From: Bifidobacteriaceae bacterium
GTDB lineage: Bacteria > Actinomycetota > Actinomycetes > Actinomycetales > WQXJ01
Assembly (NCBI GenBank): GCA_031268115.1
Contig: JAIRXV010000183.1
Span: forward strand, 1 to 12,100
Length of the DNA: 12,100 nucleotides
Direction of reading: 5' to 3'
Shown here piece after piece: positions 1 through 7,222 of the stretch. Below the pieces are notes generated by a model. It was not told where the DNA came from. It was given only the letters and a program-made list of their open reading frames with translations, and made no database searches. The first letter of the stretch is position 1. The number at the start of each line of letters is the position of its first letter. A program made the position numbers and the translations under genes.

Positions 1-1
1 C

Positions 2-661
2 ACAATCGCAGCGGCCGGGCCCCACGCGACCACGCTGCACTGGACCGCCAACACCGGTCCGGTTCGTCCGGGCGACCTGCTCCTGCTCGACGCGGGCGTC
101 GAGGTCGATTCCCTCTACACCGCCGATATAACCCGCACCATCCCCGTAGATGGGCATTACTCGCCGGTTCAACGCCGCGTCTGGGAGGCGGTAGTAGACG
201 CCGCCGATGCCGGTTTTGCCGCCGCCGTACCCGGCGCTCGGTTCCGCGATGTGCATGACGCCGCGATGCGCGTCATCGCTAAGCATCTCGACGATTGGGG
301 TTTGCTTCCCGTGGGCGCCTCCGAATCGCTCTCCCCGGCCGGGCAACAGCATCGACGCTGGATGGTCCACGGCACGTCACACCACCTGGGCATCGATGTT
401 CACGATTGCGCGCGGGCGCGGGCCGAACTGTACTTGGACGGGATTCTCGAACCCGGGATGGTGTTCACCATCGAACCGGGGCTCTATTTCAAGACGGAGG
501 ATCTGACGGTCCCTCCGCAATACCGTGGGATCGGCGCGCGCTGCGAAGACGACGTGTTGATCACGGCAAATGGAAACGAGAATCTCTCGGCCGCGCTGCC
601 TCGCCGGGCGGACGAAATCGAAGCATGGATGGCGCGTTGCTGGGCCGAGAAATTAGGGTAG
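2..661 (+). CDS. pepP: Xaa-Pro aminopeptidase (aminopeptidase P), 3' part
   Basis: This is the C-terminal 219 residues of an M24-family metallopeptidase; the reading frame is open from base 2, so the gene starts left of the window. The family removes an N-terminal residue that precedes proline, using two metal ions in a pita-bread fold, normally in the cytosol. The five expected metal ligands are present in order in the fragment: D30 (LLLLDAG), D42 (TADITRT), H127 (HGTSHHLG), E158 (TIEPGLY) and E182 (RCEDDVLIT). The conserved VHD (H134) and the AAGPHATTLHW segment at the left edge also fit aminopeptidase P rather than methionine aminopeptidase. It ends 5 nt before the next ATG, so it is probably transcribed with the following gene. 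The enzyme looks intact in the visible part; the N-terminal domain cannot be judged. Confidence 0.92.
   Translation, partial: TIAAAGPHATTLHWTANTGPVRPGDLLLLDAGVEVDSLYTADITRTIPVDGHYSPVQRRVWEAVVDAADAGFAAAVPGARFRDVHDAAMRVIAKHLDDWGLLPVGASESLSPAGQQHRRWMVHGTSHHLGIDVHDCARARAELYLDGILEPGMVFTIEPGLYFKTEDLTVPPQYRGIGARCEDDVLITANGNENLSAALPRRADEIEAWMARCWAEKLG
654..659 (+). promoter_or_regulatory. Possible leaderless -10 hexamer for the MgtE-N/CBS gene
   Basis: TAGGGT ends 7 nt before the ATG at 667. This is the spacing seen when actinobacterial transcription starts on the A of the start codon (TANNNT rule). It lies inside the end of pepP, is G-rich and has no obvious -35, so read-through from pepP is an equally good explanation. 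An AGGGG only 2 nt from the ATG is too close for a normal ribosome-binding site, which makes the leaderless reading more plausible. Confidence 0.3.
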
Positions 662-666
662 GGGCG

Positions 667-1950
667 ATGACTAAGACTTCAACGCGCGTCTTTGTGGCAC
701 GGCTGGCCGGCACGCAGGTTTTCGATCCCATCGGGGACCAGGTGGGTCGAGTTCGCGATGTTGTGGCGCTCATCGCGCCCAAGGGACGGCCGCGCGCGGT
801 CGGTCTGGTGGTCGAGGTTCCCGGCAAACGCCGCGTATTCCTCCCGTTTACTCGTGTGACCAGCATCGACGTTGGTCAAGTGCTGACCACGGGTCTGGTC
901 AATATGCGCCGGTTCTCTCAAAGGCCCGGTGAAACCACGGTGCTGGGGGAATTGGTGGATCGGCTCGTCAACCTGCGCGATGGCGATGCGGTCACCATCG
1001 AAGATGTGGCAATCGAATCGACCCGCAGGGGCGATTGGGAAATCACCCAGTTGTTCGTTCGGTTCGGCGCTCCGGCCCCCCGCCCACTTCAGTTGCGCCG
1101 GCGCGGCGAGACGGCCCTTGTGGATGTGGGGGACGTGACCGACCTCGCGGGCGATGACGGTTCCCAAGGTGTGGGTTCCCTCGTCGCCTCACTGGACGGG
1201 CTCAAGCCGGCGGACGTTGCGGACCGCTTGCAGGAGATGTCTGCGACCCGGCGTCTGGCCGTTGCGACGGCTTTGGACGACGAGCGGCTGGCCGACATCG
1301 TCCAAGAGCTCGGGGAGGCGATCCGCATCGAGGTCCTTTCCGCCTTACCGCTGGCGCGTGCCGCGGACGTGCTGGAGGCCATGGACCCCGACGACGCCGC
1401 CGACCTCATCCAGGAGCTCCCACCCACCCAGGCCGCCGCGCTGTTGGAGCGGATGGAACCCGAGGACGCCCGTGACGTGCGCCGGCTCCTCGCCTACGGC
1501 GAAGAAAGCGCCGGCGGACTGATGACCACCGAGCCCGTGATTCTGGGTCCCGAGGCGCCCATCGCCAACGCGCTCGCCGCGATCAGGCGCCAGGAGATCA
1601 ACCCCGCGCTTGCGTCGATGGCGTTCGTGACCCGTCCACCCACCGAAACCCCAACGGGCCGGTTTCTGGGCGTGGCCCACTTCCAACGGTTGTTGCGGGA
1701 GCCGCCGCATCGCGCCATCGGGGACATAATCGACCAGGACACCCCCTTCCTCGAACCGGCGGATCCGCTGGGCAAGGTCACCCGCCTGCTCGCGACATAC
1801 AACTTGACCGCGCTACCGGTGGTGGATACGGAACGTCGGCTCCTCGGGGCCGTCAGCGCGGACGATGTGCTCGATCACCTGTTGCCCGACGATTGGCGCA
1901 CCGGGGACGACGACATCACGGACCTATCGATGGGAGGCGGCGATGGCTGA
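667..1950 (+). CDS. Soluble PRC-barrel / MgtE-N / CBS-pair protein (no transporter domain)
   Basis: A 427-residue protein without membrane segments. Residues about 8-70 look like a PRC-barrel (DPIGDQVGRVRDVV), and 92-135 resemble a second, weaker PRC-like unit. Residues about 170-275 are the helical MgtE N-domain, with the repeated pattern LPLARAADVLEAMDPDDAAD / LPPTQAAALLERMEPEDA. Two CBS motifs follow at about 285-345 (GGLMTTEPVIL) and 350-410 (ALPVVDTERRLLGAVSADDV). In the Mg2+ channel MgtE, the N and CBS domains sense Mg2+ and gate a C-terminal membrane domain. That membrane domain is absent here, and the protein ends in a short acidic tail. It is therefore better read as a cytosolic sensor or adaptor than as a channel. 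Its last 8 nt overlap the DUF1003 gene, suggesting the two products work together. The frame is open upstream to 295, but that stretch is pepP in another frame, so ATG 667 is preferred. Such proteins are often mis-annotated as Mg2+ transporters. Confidence 0.88.
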   Translation: MTKTSTRVFVARLAGTQVFDPIGDQVGRVRDVVALIAPKGRPRAVGLVVEVPGKRRVFLPFTRVTSIDVGQVLTTGLVNMRRFSQRPGETTVLGELVDRLVNLRDGDAVTIEDVAIESTRRGDWEITQLFVRFGAPAPRPLQLRRRGETALVDVGDVTDLAGDDGSQGVGSLVASLDGLKPADVADRLQEMSATRRLAVATALDDERLADIVQELGEAIRIEVLSALPLARAADVLEAMDPDDAADLIQELPPTQAAALLERMEPEDARDVRRLLAYGEESAGGLMTTEPVILGPEAPIANALAAIRRQEINPALASMAFVTRPPTETPTGRFLGVAHFQRLLREPPHRAIGDIIDQDTPFLEPADPLGKVTRLLATYNLTALPVVDTERRLLGAVSADDVLDHLLPDDWRTGDDDITDLSMGGGDG

Positions 1951-2428
1951 GCGCCTGGACCAACCGAAGGAGTCGCGTCGCCGCGTTTGGGGTTTCCGGC
2001 GGCCTCGGCCGGACGTGTTTGGGGCGGTGGCCGAGGGCATCGCCCGGTTCATGGGGACCCCGCGTTTCCTCATCTATATGACGGCTTTCTGTCTGGTTTG
2101 GTTGGCGTGGAACACGCTCGCACCCTCGACGTGGCGTTTCGATTCGGCCGCCAACGGGTTCACGGCCCTCACGTTGATGCTTTCCTTGCAGGCTTCATAC
2201 GCCGCCCCCCTGATTCTGCTTGCCCAGAACCGGCAGGACAATCGGGACCGCGTTGCTTTCGAACAGGACCGCGTCACCGCGGAGCGCAACTTAGCGGACA
2301 CCGAATACTTGGCCCGCGAGGTCGCGGCCTTGCGCTTGGCGATGGCCGATGTCGCCACACGAGATTTCGTCCGCTCCGAACTGCGCGATTTGCTTGAGGA
2401 GTTGCGCAACACCGACTCTGAGGATTAG
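1943..2428 (+). CDS. DUF1003 family small membrane protein
   Basis: A 161-residue protein with a basic N-terminus, two predicted transmembrane helices (about 41-59 and 73-95) and a charged helical C-terminal tail (about 103-155) likely to form a coiled coil. The family signature is clear: a WRFDSAANGFTALTLMLSLQ stretch, then AAPLILLAQNRQDNRDR (residues 87-103). No biochemical role is firmly known for DUF1003. The ATG lies inside the end of the preceding gene (overlap ATGGCTGA), with GGAGG at 1932-1936 as ribosome-binding site, so translation is probably coupled. A soluble MgtE-N/CBS sensor coupled to a two-helix membrane partner suggests a divalent-cation or membrane-associated module; this is inference. 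Repeat copy A begins 13 nt after the stop. Confidence 0.9.
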   Translation: MAERLDQPKESRRRVWGFRRPRPDVFGAVAEGIARFMGTPRFLIYMTAFCLVWLAWNTLAPSTWRFDSAANGFTALTLMLSLQASYAAPLILLAQNRQDNRDRVAFEQDRVTAERNLADTEYLAREVAALRLAMADVATRDFVRSELRDLLEELRNTDSED

Positions 2429-2441
2429 CCCGCTGACAATG

Positions 2442-2524
2442 AATGCTAGCTGTTGCGTTTCAACTGGTCAGCGCGGTCTGCGCCGATCCAGTTGACGCAG
2501 TGGCCGGCCGCTTGATCGCCCGGC
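2442..2524 (+). repeat. Dispersed structured repeat, copy A
   Basis: Copy A lies between the DUF1003 stop and mrp. Its core is a hairpin: arm TGCGTTTCAACTGG (2454-2467) pairs with CCAGTTGACGCA (2488-2499), leaving a 2-nt TT bulge in the left arm. An inner stem GCGC (2471-2474) / GCGC (2480-2483) lies within the loop. The 5' flank AATGCTAGCTG and the 3' flank to CGCCCGGC align with copy C at 12004 onward. The first-hairpin segment seen in copies B and C is missing. It may end the upstream transcript; there is no T-tract. Confidence 0.75.
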
Positions 2525-2573
2525 ATCGTAGGCGTATGGGCCGGCTCCGCCGCCGCCACCATGGGGCGCGCCT

Positions 2574-2579
2574 TACGAT
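2574..2579 (+). promoter_or_regulatory. Probable leaderless -10 element of mrp
   Basis: TACGAT ends 7 nt before the ATG at 2587. It matches the actinobacterial -10 rule TANNNT with a start point on or next to the A of ATG. No convincing -35 hexamer is seen near 2551-2556, and no properly spaced Shine-Dalgarno is present (AGGGG is only 2 nt from ATG). With repeat A upstream, this suggests mrp has its own transcript. Confidence 0.5.
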
Positions 2580-2586
2580 AGGGGCC

Positions 2587-3714
2587 ATGCCATTGCCTTC
2601 GCGTGAGACGCTCTACGATGCCCTGACCCGGGTTATCGACCCTGAAATCCGCCGTCCCATCACCGATCTAGACATGGTGGGCACCCTCGACATCGACGAT
2701 GGCGGCGCGGTCCGGGCTGAGATCAAACTCACCGTAGCGGCGTGCCCCCTGCGGGATGAGTTGGTGCGTGGGGCACGCGAGGCGTTGGCCGGCATCGACG
2801 GCGTGACATCGGTCGATGTGACCACCCGGCCGATGACAACCGCCGAACGCGAAGCGCTGACCGCCAAGCTGCGCGGTGGCGGCGAAGCGCCAGAGATCCC
2901 GTTTGCCCGGCCGGGTTCCCGGACGCGCATCTACGCCGTGGCCTCCGGCAAAGGCGGGGTGGGTAAGTCCTCGATCACCGCGAACCTCGCTTTGGCTTTG
3001 GCTGGGCGAGGGCTCAGTGTGGGCGTCATCGACGCGGATGTGTACGGGTTCTCGATTCCGCGCATGATGGGCGCCGATGGCGAACCCACCCAGGTGGACA
3101 ACATGATCCTGCCGGCCACCGTCAGCGGCGTCAAAGTGATCTCGATGGGAATGCTGGTGCCGCCGGGGCGGCCGGTGGTGTGGCGGGGCCCGATGCTCCA
3201 CCGCGTCCTGCAACAGTTCTTGACCGACGTTTTTTGGGGCGATCTCGATGTCCTGCTGCTCGATCTGCCGCCCGGAACCGGCGATGTGCCGTTGTCAGTG
3301 GCACAAATGCTCCCCGCGGCCGAGTTGATCGTCGTGACGACCCCGCAGGTCGCGGCCGCAGAGGTAGCGCAGCGCGCTGGGGCAATGGCGCTGCAAACCC
3401 ACCAAACCATCGCTGGGGTGATCGAGAACATGTCCTGGTTGGTGCAGCAGGACGGGTCGAAGTTGGAGCTGTTCGGCTCCGGTGGTGGGGCATCTGTGGC
3501 CGGGAACCTGTCCGCGGCGCTGGGCCTGCCGGTGCCGTTCCTCGGCCAGGTGCCGATCGACATCGCATTGCGCGAAGGGGGAGATACCGGGCGGCCCGCA
3601 GTTGTGGCCGCACCGGATTCTCCTTCAGCAAAGGCGCTCGTTGAGATTGCCGAGAAACTCCAGACCAGGGCCCATTCGCTCGTTGGCAAACCACTGGGAG
3701 TGACCCCGCTGTAG
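2587..3714 (+). CDS. mrp: Mrp/NBP35-family iron-sulfur cluster carrier ATPase
   Basis: A 375-residue protein. Residues 1-80 are a MIP18/DUF59 domain (IDPEIRRPITDLDMV; C53 in ACPLRDEL). Residues about 114-350 are the ParA/MinD-like P-loop ATPase: deviant Walker A GKGGVGKS at 121-128, DADVYGFSIPRMMG, a PVVWRGPM segment, the LLLDLPPGTGD switch, and VIENMSW. The family binds Fe-S clusters and passes them to target apoproteins in the cytosol. The CXXC that carries the cluster in many Mrp proteins would follow ENMSW; here that stretch reads LVQQDGSKLELFGSGGG with no cysteine. I believe this absence is common in actinobacterial members, but it leaves open whether this one binds a cluster. ATG 2587 is preferred because it begins the domain and has a leaderless -10. 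The in-frame extension to 2443 runs through repeat A. The gene ends inside a terminator hairpin. Confidence 0.93.
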   Translation: MPLPSRETLYDALTRVIDPEIRRPITDLDMVGTLDIDDGGAVRAEIKLTVAACPLRDELVRGAREALAGIDGVTSVDVTTRPMTTAEREALTAKLRGGGEAPEIPFARPGSRTRIYAVASGKGGVGKSSITANLALALAGRGLSVGVIDADVYGFSIPRMMGADGEPTQVDNMILPATVSGVKVISMGMLVPPGRPVVWRGPMLHRVLQQFLTDVFWGDLDVLLLDLPPGTGDVPLSVAQMLPAAELIVVTTPQVAAAEVAQRAGAMALQTHQTIAGVIENMSWLVQQDGSKLELFGSGGGASVAGNLSAALGLPVPFLGQVPIDIALREGGDTGRPAVVAAPDSPSAKALVEIAEKLQTRAHSLVGKPLGVTPL

Positions 3715-3741
3715 GCCTTTCCGCCAAGGCCTACAGCGGGG
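3704..3741 (+). terminator. Perfect 16-bp hairpin at the end of mrp, including the stop codon
   Basis: CCCCGCTGTAGGCCTT (3704-3719) and AAGGCCTACAGCGGGG (3726-3741) are exact reverse complements, separated by the loop TCCGCC. The mrp stop codon TAG (3712-3714) lies in the left arm. There is no T-tract, as is common for proposed actinobacterial intrinsic terminators. The genes on either side converge, so the hairpin could stop transcription from both strands. Confidence 0.7.
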
Positions 3742-3769
3742 AGCGAACTCGCCCGCCGGCCCTCTCCGG

Positions 3770-3875
3770 GGCGGTCAACAACCGGCCCGGCGAGCGTTTC
3801 GCCTGGGGCGGGCGAAGCCCGGACCAGGCGAGACGCGGCGCCCCACCTCTGGGACGTGGTACTTTCACCGCTGTC
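3770..3875 (-). repeat. Dispersed structured repeat, copy B
   Basis: Read on the minus strand, copy B starts directly after the TAA stop of the Ig-like protein gene. It has a GGTGAAAGTACCAC segment, then the core hairpin: arms at 3824-3836 and 3794-3806 pair over 13 positions with one G-T, and there is no bulge. The 17-nt loop differs from copy C at one position (TCCGGGCTTCGCCC then G or T). The 3' flank CCGGTTGTTGACCGCC closely matches copy C. The likely role is 3'-end formation for the minus-strand gene; that is inference from position. Confidence 0.78.
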
Positions 3876-6098
3876 TTAGCGCCATTGACCCTTAGCGCGG
3901 AGCGTCTTGTGCTGGATCTGGGACGTGCCTTTGTAGGAAACGGTCACAAGCACTGTCTTACCGCGAGGCAGATTCGCAAGCGGAACCAGGATTTTGCCCT
4001 TGTGCTTAGCCGTCAACCGCACCGCTTTGCGTTGACCGGCCGCTCGAATCACGATCTTGCCGGTTGGTTGGGTGAGTTTCGCGACTGACACTTCGATTTC
4101 GACCGCCGGGGCGCCGTTGCGCATCCTTGGGGCGAGTTTGACTTTCGAGGCGAGCTTCGGCACCGAGATCTCGTGCAACGTGAAAGTCTCAGCGATCCCA
4201 CCTCCGCGGCGAGTGATCCTGACGGTCAGGCGACGGCCGGCATCGGCGGCTTTGACCGTGTAGTGGGCGCTGGTTGCGCCCTTGATGCTTTCGCCATTGC
4301 GGAACCACTGGTAAGCGACATCGGTCCAACCACCGGTCGCACTCGCCGGCACGGCAACCGTCGTGCCCGGGACACCGCCGCTTCCGGCAACGGGCGCCAA
4401 TTGCGCGGCCTGCGCTGCGGTCAGCTCCGACACGGGAACCGAGACACCCGCCACCTCCGCTCCCGTGGCCGGGCCGCGGGCCTGTTCGCCCCCGATATTC
4501 TGCGTCCCCGCAGGCGGCGCGGCGACGGCGGTTGCTGTCAGCGCCGCCCTGCCCGTAATCGCCCGGCCCGTGGGTTGGTGGGCGGCGGCGACGGTAATGG
4601 TCCTGGTCCCGGCGCCGCTGAGCGTCACGGTACGGCCCGACAAGTTGATTCGATCAGTCGGCACGGTGCTCGATATGGCGGCGACCGCCGCCCCTGAACC
4701 ATCGGCGGGATTCCCGAAATCGTCCTGATATTTCCAAGTCAATGCCACCGCTTGGCCATCTTGATGGGTGGTGCCCGATTGATCGATCGACAGCTTTGCG
4801 GCCGGTCCGCTGGCCGTCCGTACGGAAATGCTCCACGGTTGACTGCTTCCGGTGGCATTCGAAGAAACACACGTCGCTTTCGCGGTGCCGACCTTGGTGG
4901 CGGTGACTGTCGCCGCGTTTCCTTTCCAGGTCACCCGGTCGATGCCGGCCGGCAGCATGCACGAGTGGGTAACCGCCTCTGGATAGGCGTCCACCGCGAC
5001 GTCTTCGGTCAATGGCTCACCCGCCGTCAACGAGAGTGTCCCAGGCGCGCTTACCACCGGCTCACCGGGGACGGTCATGTCGAGCGTGGTGCTCACACCA
5101 AGGTAGGTGGCGGTCACGGTACGAGGGCCGGCCTTCGAACCGAATTTGATGCCGCCTGGGATCGTCGCATCGGAAGCATCGGATGAAGCGAAGAAGAGGT
5201 CGCTCGAACTCGATGTGAGGACATTCCCCACTGGATCGGTGACTTCGGCATCGAAAGTCACCGCCGTGCCGCGACGAGGCGCTAAGACGCTGGGGGTGAT
5301 AGAGATCTTTTCGACATCTGCCGGGGTAACCACCAGTGCCGCCGTAGTGCGAATGGTCCCAGGGTTATCGGCTCCGCCGTTTACCGTCGCGGCGATGGTA
5401 TAGCTACCCGGCACTTTCGGGACAAACTTATAGTTGACGGAATCTTCAACCGTGAAGGTATTTCGCGAATCCTCCGGCGTCACTTTCCAATCGACCGAAG
5501 GTGTTTGCCACGGCATGAACGTCTTATGTGAATACGCAAACTTTCCGGCGATCTCGGTTCCCGCCTTGTGGGTTCCCGAACCGGTCAGGGCGGAGGAAAT
5601 GGACGGAGTGGTCGATTTCGGAGTAATCGTCCACCAGAAGTGGCGGTCATCGTACTCTGGGCGACTGGAACGGCCCAAGCATTTCGCTGTCGCCACCGCA
5701 TTATCCGGCGCCGTGAGAGTCAACGAGACTTTGCTTCCGGCCTTCGCATACGGACCCACCTGCTGGATCACCGTTGCGCCGGTGCCAGGCACGCATTCGA
5801 CATAACCGCTCAGGCCTTCGCCCAACGTGGCCCACAAGAAGTCGAAGGTCACCTTTTCGCCCGAAAACGAGAACCATGTGCTGCCTGTCTTATGCAGGGG
5901 GCCGACAATGAAGGCAAACATGGTACCTGCCGTGTTGTGCCAGGTTTCTTGGAAGGTCTCGTTCGAATAGGGCACAGCTTGTGCGGCCTGGGCGGGACTG
6001 GCGCTGGCGACGGTAAAACCCGCGCCGGCCAGAGCTACCGCGGCCAAGGTGGCAACACCACGCGAAGCGGTAGAGCGGTTGCGTCGTACTAATCTCAC
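3876..6098 (-). CDS. Secreted multi-domain Ig-like protein
   Basis: A 740-residue protein with a Sec signal peptide: basic start (RLVRRNR), hydrophobic core at about residues 14-32, and a probable cut near the AQA at 36-41. The mature part is Thr/Ser/Val/Gly-rich and built of beta-sandwich-like domains. Roughly: 42-160 (Cys 102/140 probably paired), 165-258, 262-345, 350-428 (Cys 380/410 probably paired), 432-525, a low-complexity linker at 526-585, a domain at 588-645 of the type seen in actinobacterial surface proteins (YQWFRNGESIKGATSAHYTV), and a basic C-terminal domain at 650-740. There is no LPXTG motif or membrane anchor, so it is released or held non-covalently. GTG 6098 is chosen because AAGGA lies 7 nt upstream and the signal peptide begins there; the open frame to 6416 is upstream-gene DNA. 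It lies 43 nt after the membrane-protein gene, probably in the same operon. Adhesion or matrix binding is possible but unproven; no enzyme motif was seen. Confidence 0.85.
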   Translation of the reverse strand: MRLVRRNRSTASRGVATLAAVALAGAGFTVASASPAQAAQAVPYSNETFQETWHNTAGTMFAFIVGPLHKTGSTWFSFSGEKVTFDFLWATLGEGLSGYVECVPGTGATVIQQVGPYAKAGSKVSLTLTAPDNAVATAKCLGRSSRPEYDDRHFWWTITPKSTTPSISSALTGSGTHKAGTEIAGKFAYSHKTFMPWQTPSVDWKVTPEDSRNTFTVEDSVNYKFVPKVPGSYTIAATVNGGADNPGTIRTTAALVVTPADVEKISITPSVLAPRRGTAVTFDAEVTDPVGNVLTSSSSDLFFASSDASDATIPGGIKFGSKAGPRTVTATYLGVSTTLDMTVPGEPVVSAPGTLSLTAGEPLTEDVAVDAYPEAVTHSCMLPAGIDRVTWKGNAATVTATKVGTAKATCVSSNATGSSQPWSISVRTASGPAAKLSIDQSGTTHQDGQAVALTWKYQDDFGNPADGSGAAVAAISSTVPTDRINLSGRTVTLSGAGTRTITVAAAHQPTGRAITGRAALTATAVAAPPAGTQNIGGEQARGPATGAEVAGVSVPVSELTAAQAAQLAPVAGSGGVPGTTVAVPASATGGWTDVAYQWFRNGESIKGATSAHYTVKAADAGRRLTVRITRRGGGIAETFTLHEISVPKLASKVKLAPRMRNGAPAVEIEVSVAKLTQPTGKIVIRAAGQRKAVRLTAKHKGKILVPLANLPRGKTVLVTVSYKGTSQIQHKTLRAKGQWR

Positions 6099-6141
6099 TG
6101 AATTGTCCTTTCGTGGTTGGGGGGACTTGCCGGAGAGTGCG

Positions 6142-7008
6142 TCACTCGTCCTGCCATAACATGAACCCCTCGGAAGACGATCTGGCAGCAGGAGGACGAG
6201 GCTTCCCGCTACCTCGCACCCGAGGTGTTGTACCCGTAGGAGGATCGGCCTTGGGCCGTGTCTCCATGTCGGTCCCAGCTGGCGGCGAAGCCGGATCGGG
6301 TTCAGGCCCGTCGGATGGCGAGCCCGGATCCCCTGGAGGATCCCCGACACCATCGGGCGGGGGACCGGACTTAGGGGCGGGCGCGGCGGCGTCGGGCGAA
6401 AGGGCCGGATCCGCACCGCCAGGGTCTGGGCCGGCCGTTGGCGTCAGCGGGCTGTTCCCCAACCCGGTCCGTGCGGAGCCGTTCGGTGAAGGAGAACTCG
6501 ACTGGGAAGACTGACCCCGTTCGGCATCGTCCCTCTCGCCAGACCGCCCAGGCGTCCCGGGCGAGCCAGAAGGGACCCCCTGCGAGGCACTGGCCGCACC
6601 CGCCGGGAGACTCTGGCCAGCGCTGAGCGACACCGAAGGCACCGACTCCGGGCCAGTCCGCGCCGAGGCCGCCACGCGGACAAACACCCACCCGCCGATC
6701 GCGACAGCAGCGACAACCGCGGTCGCCACGGCCAGGCGGAACGGGCCCGGACGGTGAGTCAACGAGCTGTCATCGCCCAAACTGCCGTCGGGGTGGACAA
6801 CCACGAGGCGGCACCCCGCCGGAGACCGCGCCATCATTCGGATCGGCCGGCCCCTTTGGGCCGCCCGAGCGGCTAGCAGCTCAACCACAATGGCTCCGGC
6901 CTCGGCAACATCGGCGCCTTTGAGGGGGATGGTCCGCCGACCGATCGAGACTTCGCCCGTACCGTCGGCCCGGACGGTAGCGACCGCGCGCGGCCCTCGC
7001 TGCCTCAT
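6142..7008 (-). CDS. Single-pass membrane protein with Pro/Ser/Gly-rich extracytoplasmic tail, function unknown
   Basis: A 288-residue protein I cannot assign. Residues 1-85 form a compact, probably cytosolic domain with short strands and a helix (VRADGTGEVSIGRRTIPL, then VVELLAARAAQRGRPIRM, ending VVVHPDGSLGDD). A transmembrane helix follows at about 91-112. Residues 115-288 are low complexity, rich in Pro, Ser, Gly, Asp and Ala (such as DGVGDPPGDPGSPSDG), as in wall-spanning linkers, and end SSEGFMLWQDE. The start is supported by AGGAAGGGGG just upstream of the ATG. It precedes the secreted Ig-like protein by 43 nt, suggesting a joint surface role. The N-terminal domain resembles, from memory only, short domains at the start of other actinobacterial membrane proteins. 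The extreme G/C of the tail creates long false open frames on other strands. Confidence 0.75.
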   Translation of the reverse strand: MRQRGPRAVATVRADGTGEVSIGRRTIPLKGADVAEAGAIVVELLAARAAQRGRPIRMMARSPAGCRLVVVHPDGSLGDDSSLTHRPGPFRLAVATAVVAAVAIGGWVFVRVAASARTGPESVPSVSLSAGQSLPAGAASASQGVPSGSPGTPGRSGERDDAERGQSSQSSSPSPNGSARTGLGNSPLTPTAGPDPGGADPALSPDAAAPAPKSGPPPDGVGDPPGDPGSPSDGPEPDPASPPAGTDMETRPKADPPTGTTPRVRGSGKPRPPAARSSSEGFMLWQDE

Positions 7009-7031
7009 GAAGCCCCCTTCCTGGCCGCGCC

Positions 7032-7050
7032 GCCGGGTCCAGCACCCGGC
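7032..7050 (-). promoter_or_regulatory. Short GC hairpin in the leader of the membrane-protein gene
   Basis: GCCGGGT (7032-7038) pairs exactly with ACCCGGC (7044-7050) around a 5-nt loop. It lies 24 nt upstream of the ATG at 7008. It could affect the mRNA leader, but a 7-bp stem in DNA this GC-rich may be chance. Confidence 0.3.
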
Positions 7051-7108
7051 ACCAGTGAAGGACGCTAGCTCGCCAGCTCCGAGGGGCGCTCGTCAAGACC
7101 CGTCGGCC

Positions 7109-7117
7109 TGTGGATAA
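7109..7117 (-). promoter_or_regulatory. DnaA box (perfect consensus)
   Basis: The minus strand reads TTATCCACA, the exact consensus DnaA box. It lies in the 241-nt gap between cya and the membrane-protein gene, with a second similar site 7 nt away in the same orientation. This could be a DnaA-controlled promoter or a DnaA-titration site. It is not a full origin: only two boxes, no AT-rich unwinding region, and no dnaA or dnaN nearby. Confidence 0.5.
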
Positions 7118-7124
7118 CGGAGCT

Positions 7125-7133
7125 TGTGGAAAA
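7125..7133 (-). promoter_or_regulatory. DnaA-box-like site
   Basis: The minus strand reads TTTTCCACA, one base from the consensus TTATCCACA. It has the same orientation as the exact box at 7109-7117, with centres 16 bp apart, about one and a half helical turns. The pairing with the perfect box makes it more credible than it would be alone. Confidence 0.4.
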
Positions 7134-7222
7134 CCCCGGTCATCCTTCCGAAGACCGCGATCCCCGGGGAACGCACCCCCGACCTCGCGAAAGGCCGCGC
7201 CGCCGCGCCCCGGACGGACAGG

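Noticed and set aside
295..666. In-frame N-terminal extension of the MgtE-N/CBS gene
   Set aside because: It is pepP in another frame, with Arg/Gly-rich non-protein-like composition; the PRC domain begins just after ATG 667.
2443..2586. In-frame N-terminal extension of mrp
   Set aside because: It runs through repeat copy A and encodes an Arg/His-rich stretch; ATG 2587 begins the MIP18 domain and has a -10 at leaderless spacing.
6099..6416. In-frame N-terminal extension of the Ig-like protein
   Set aside because: It overlaps the end of the membrane-protein gene; the GTG at 6098 has a Shine-Dalgarno and opens directly into a signal peptide.
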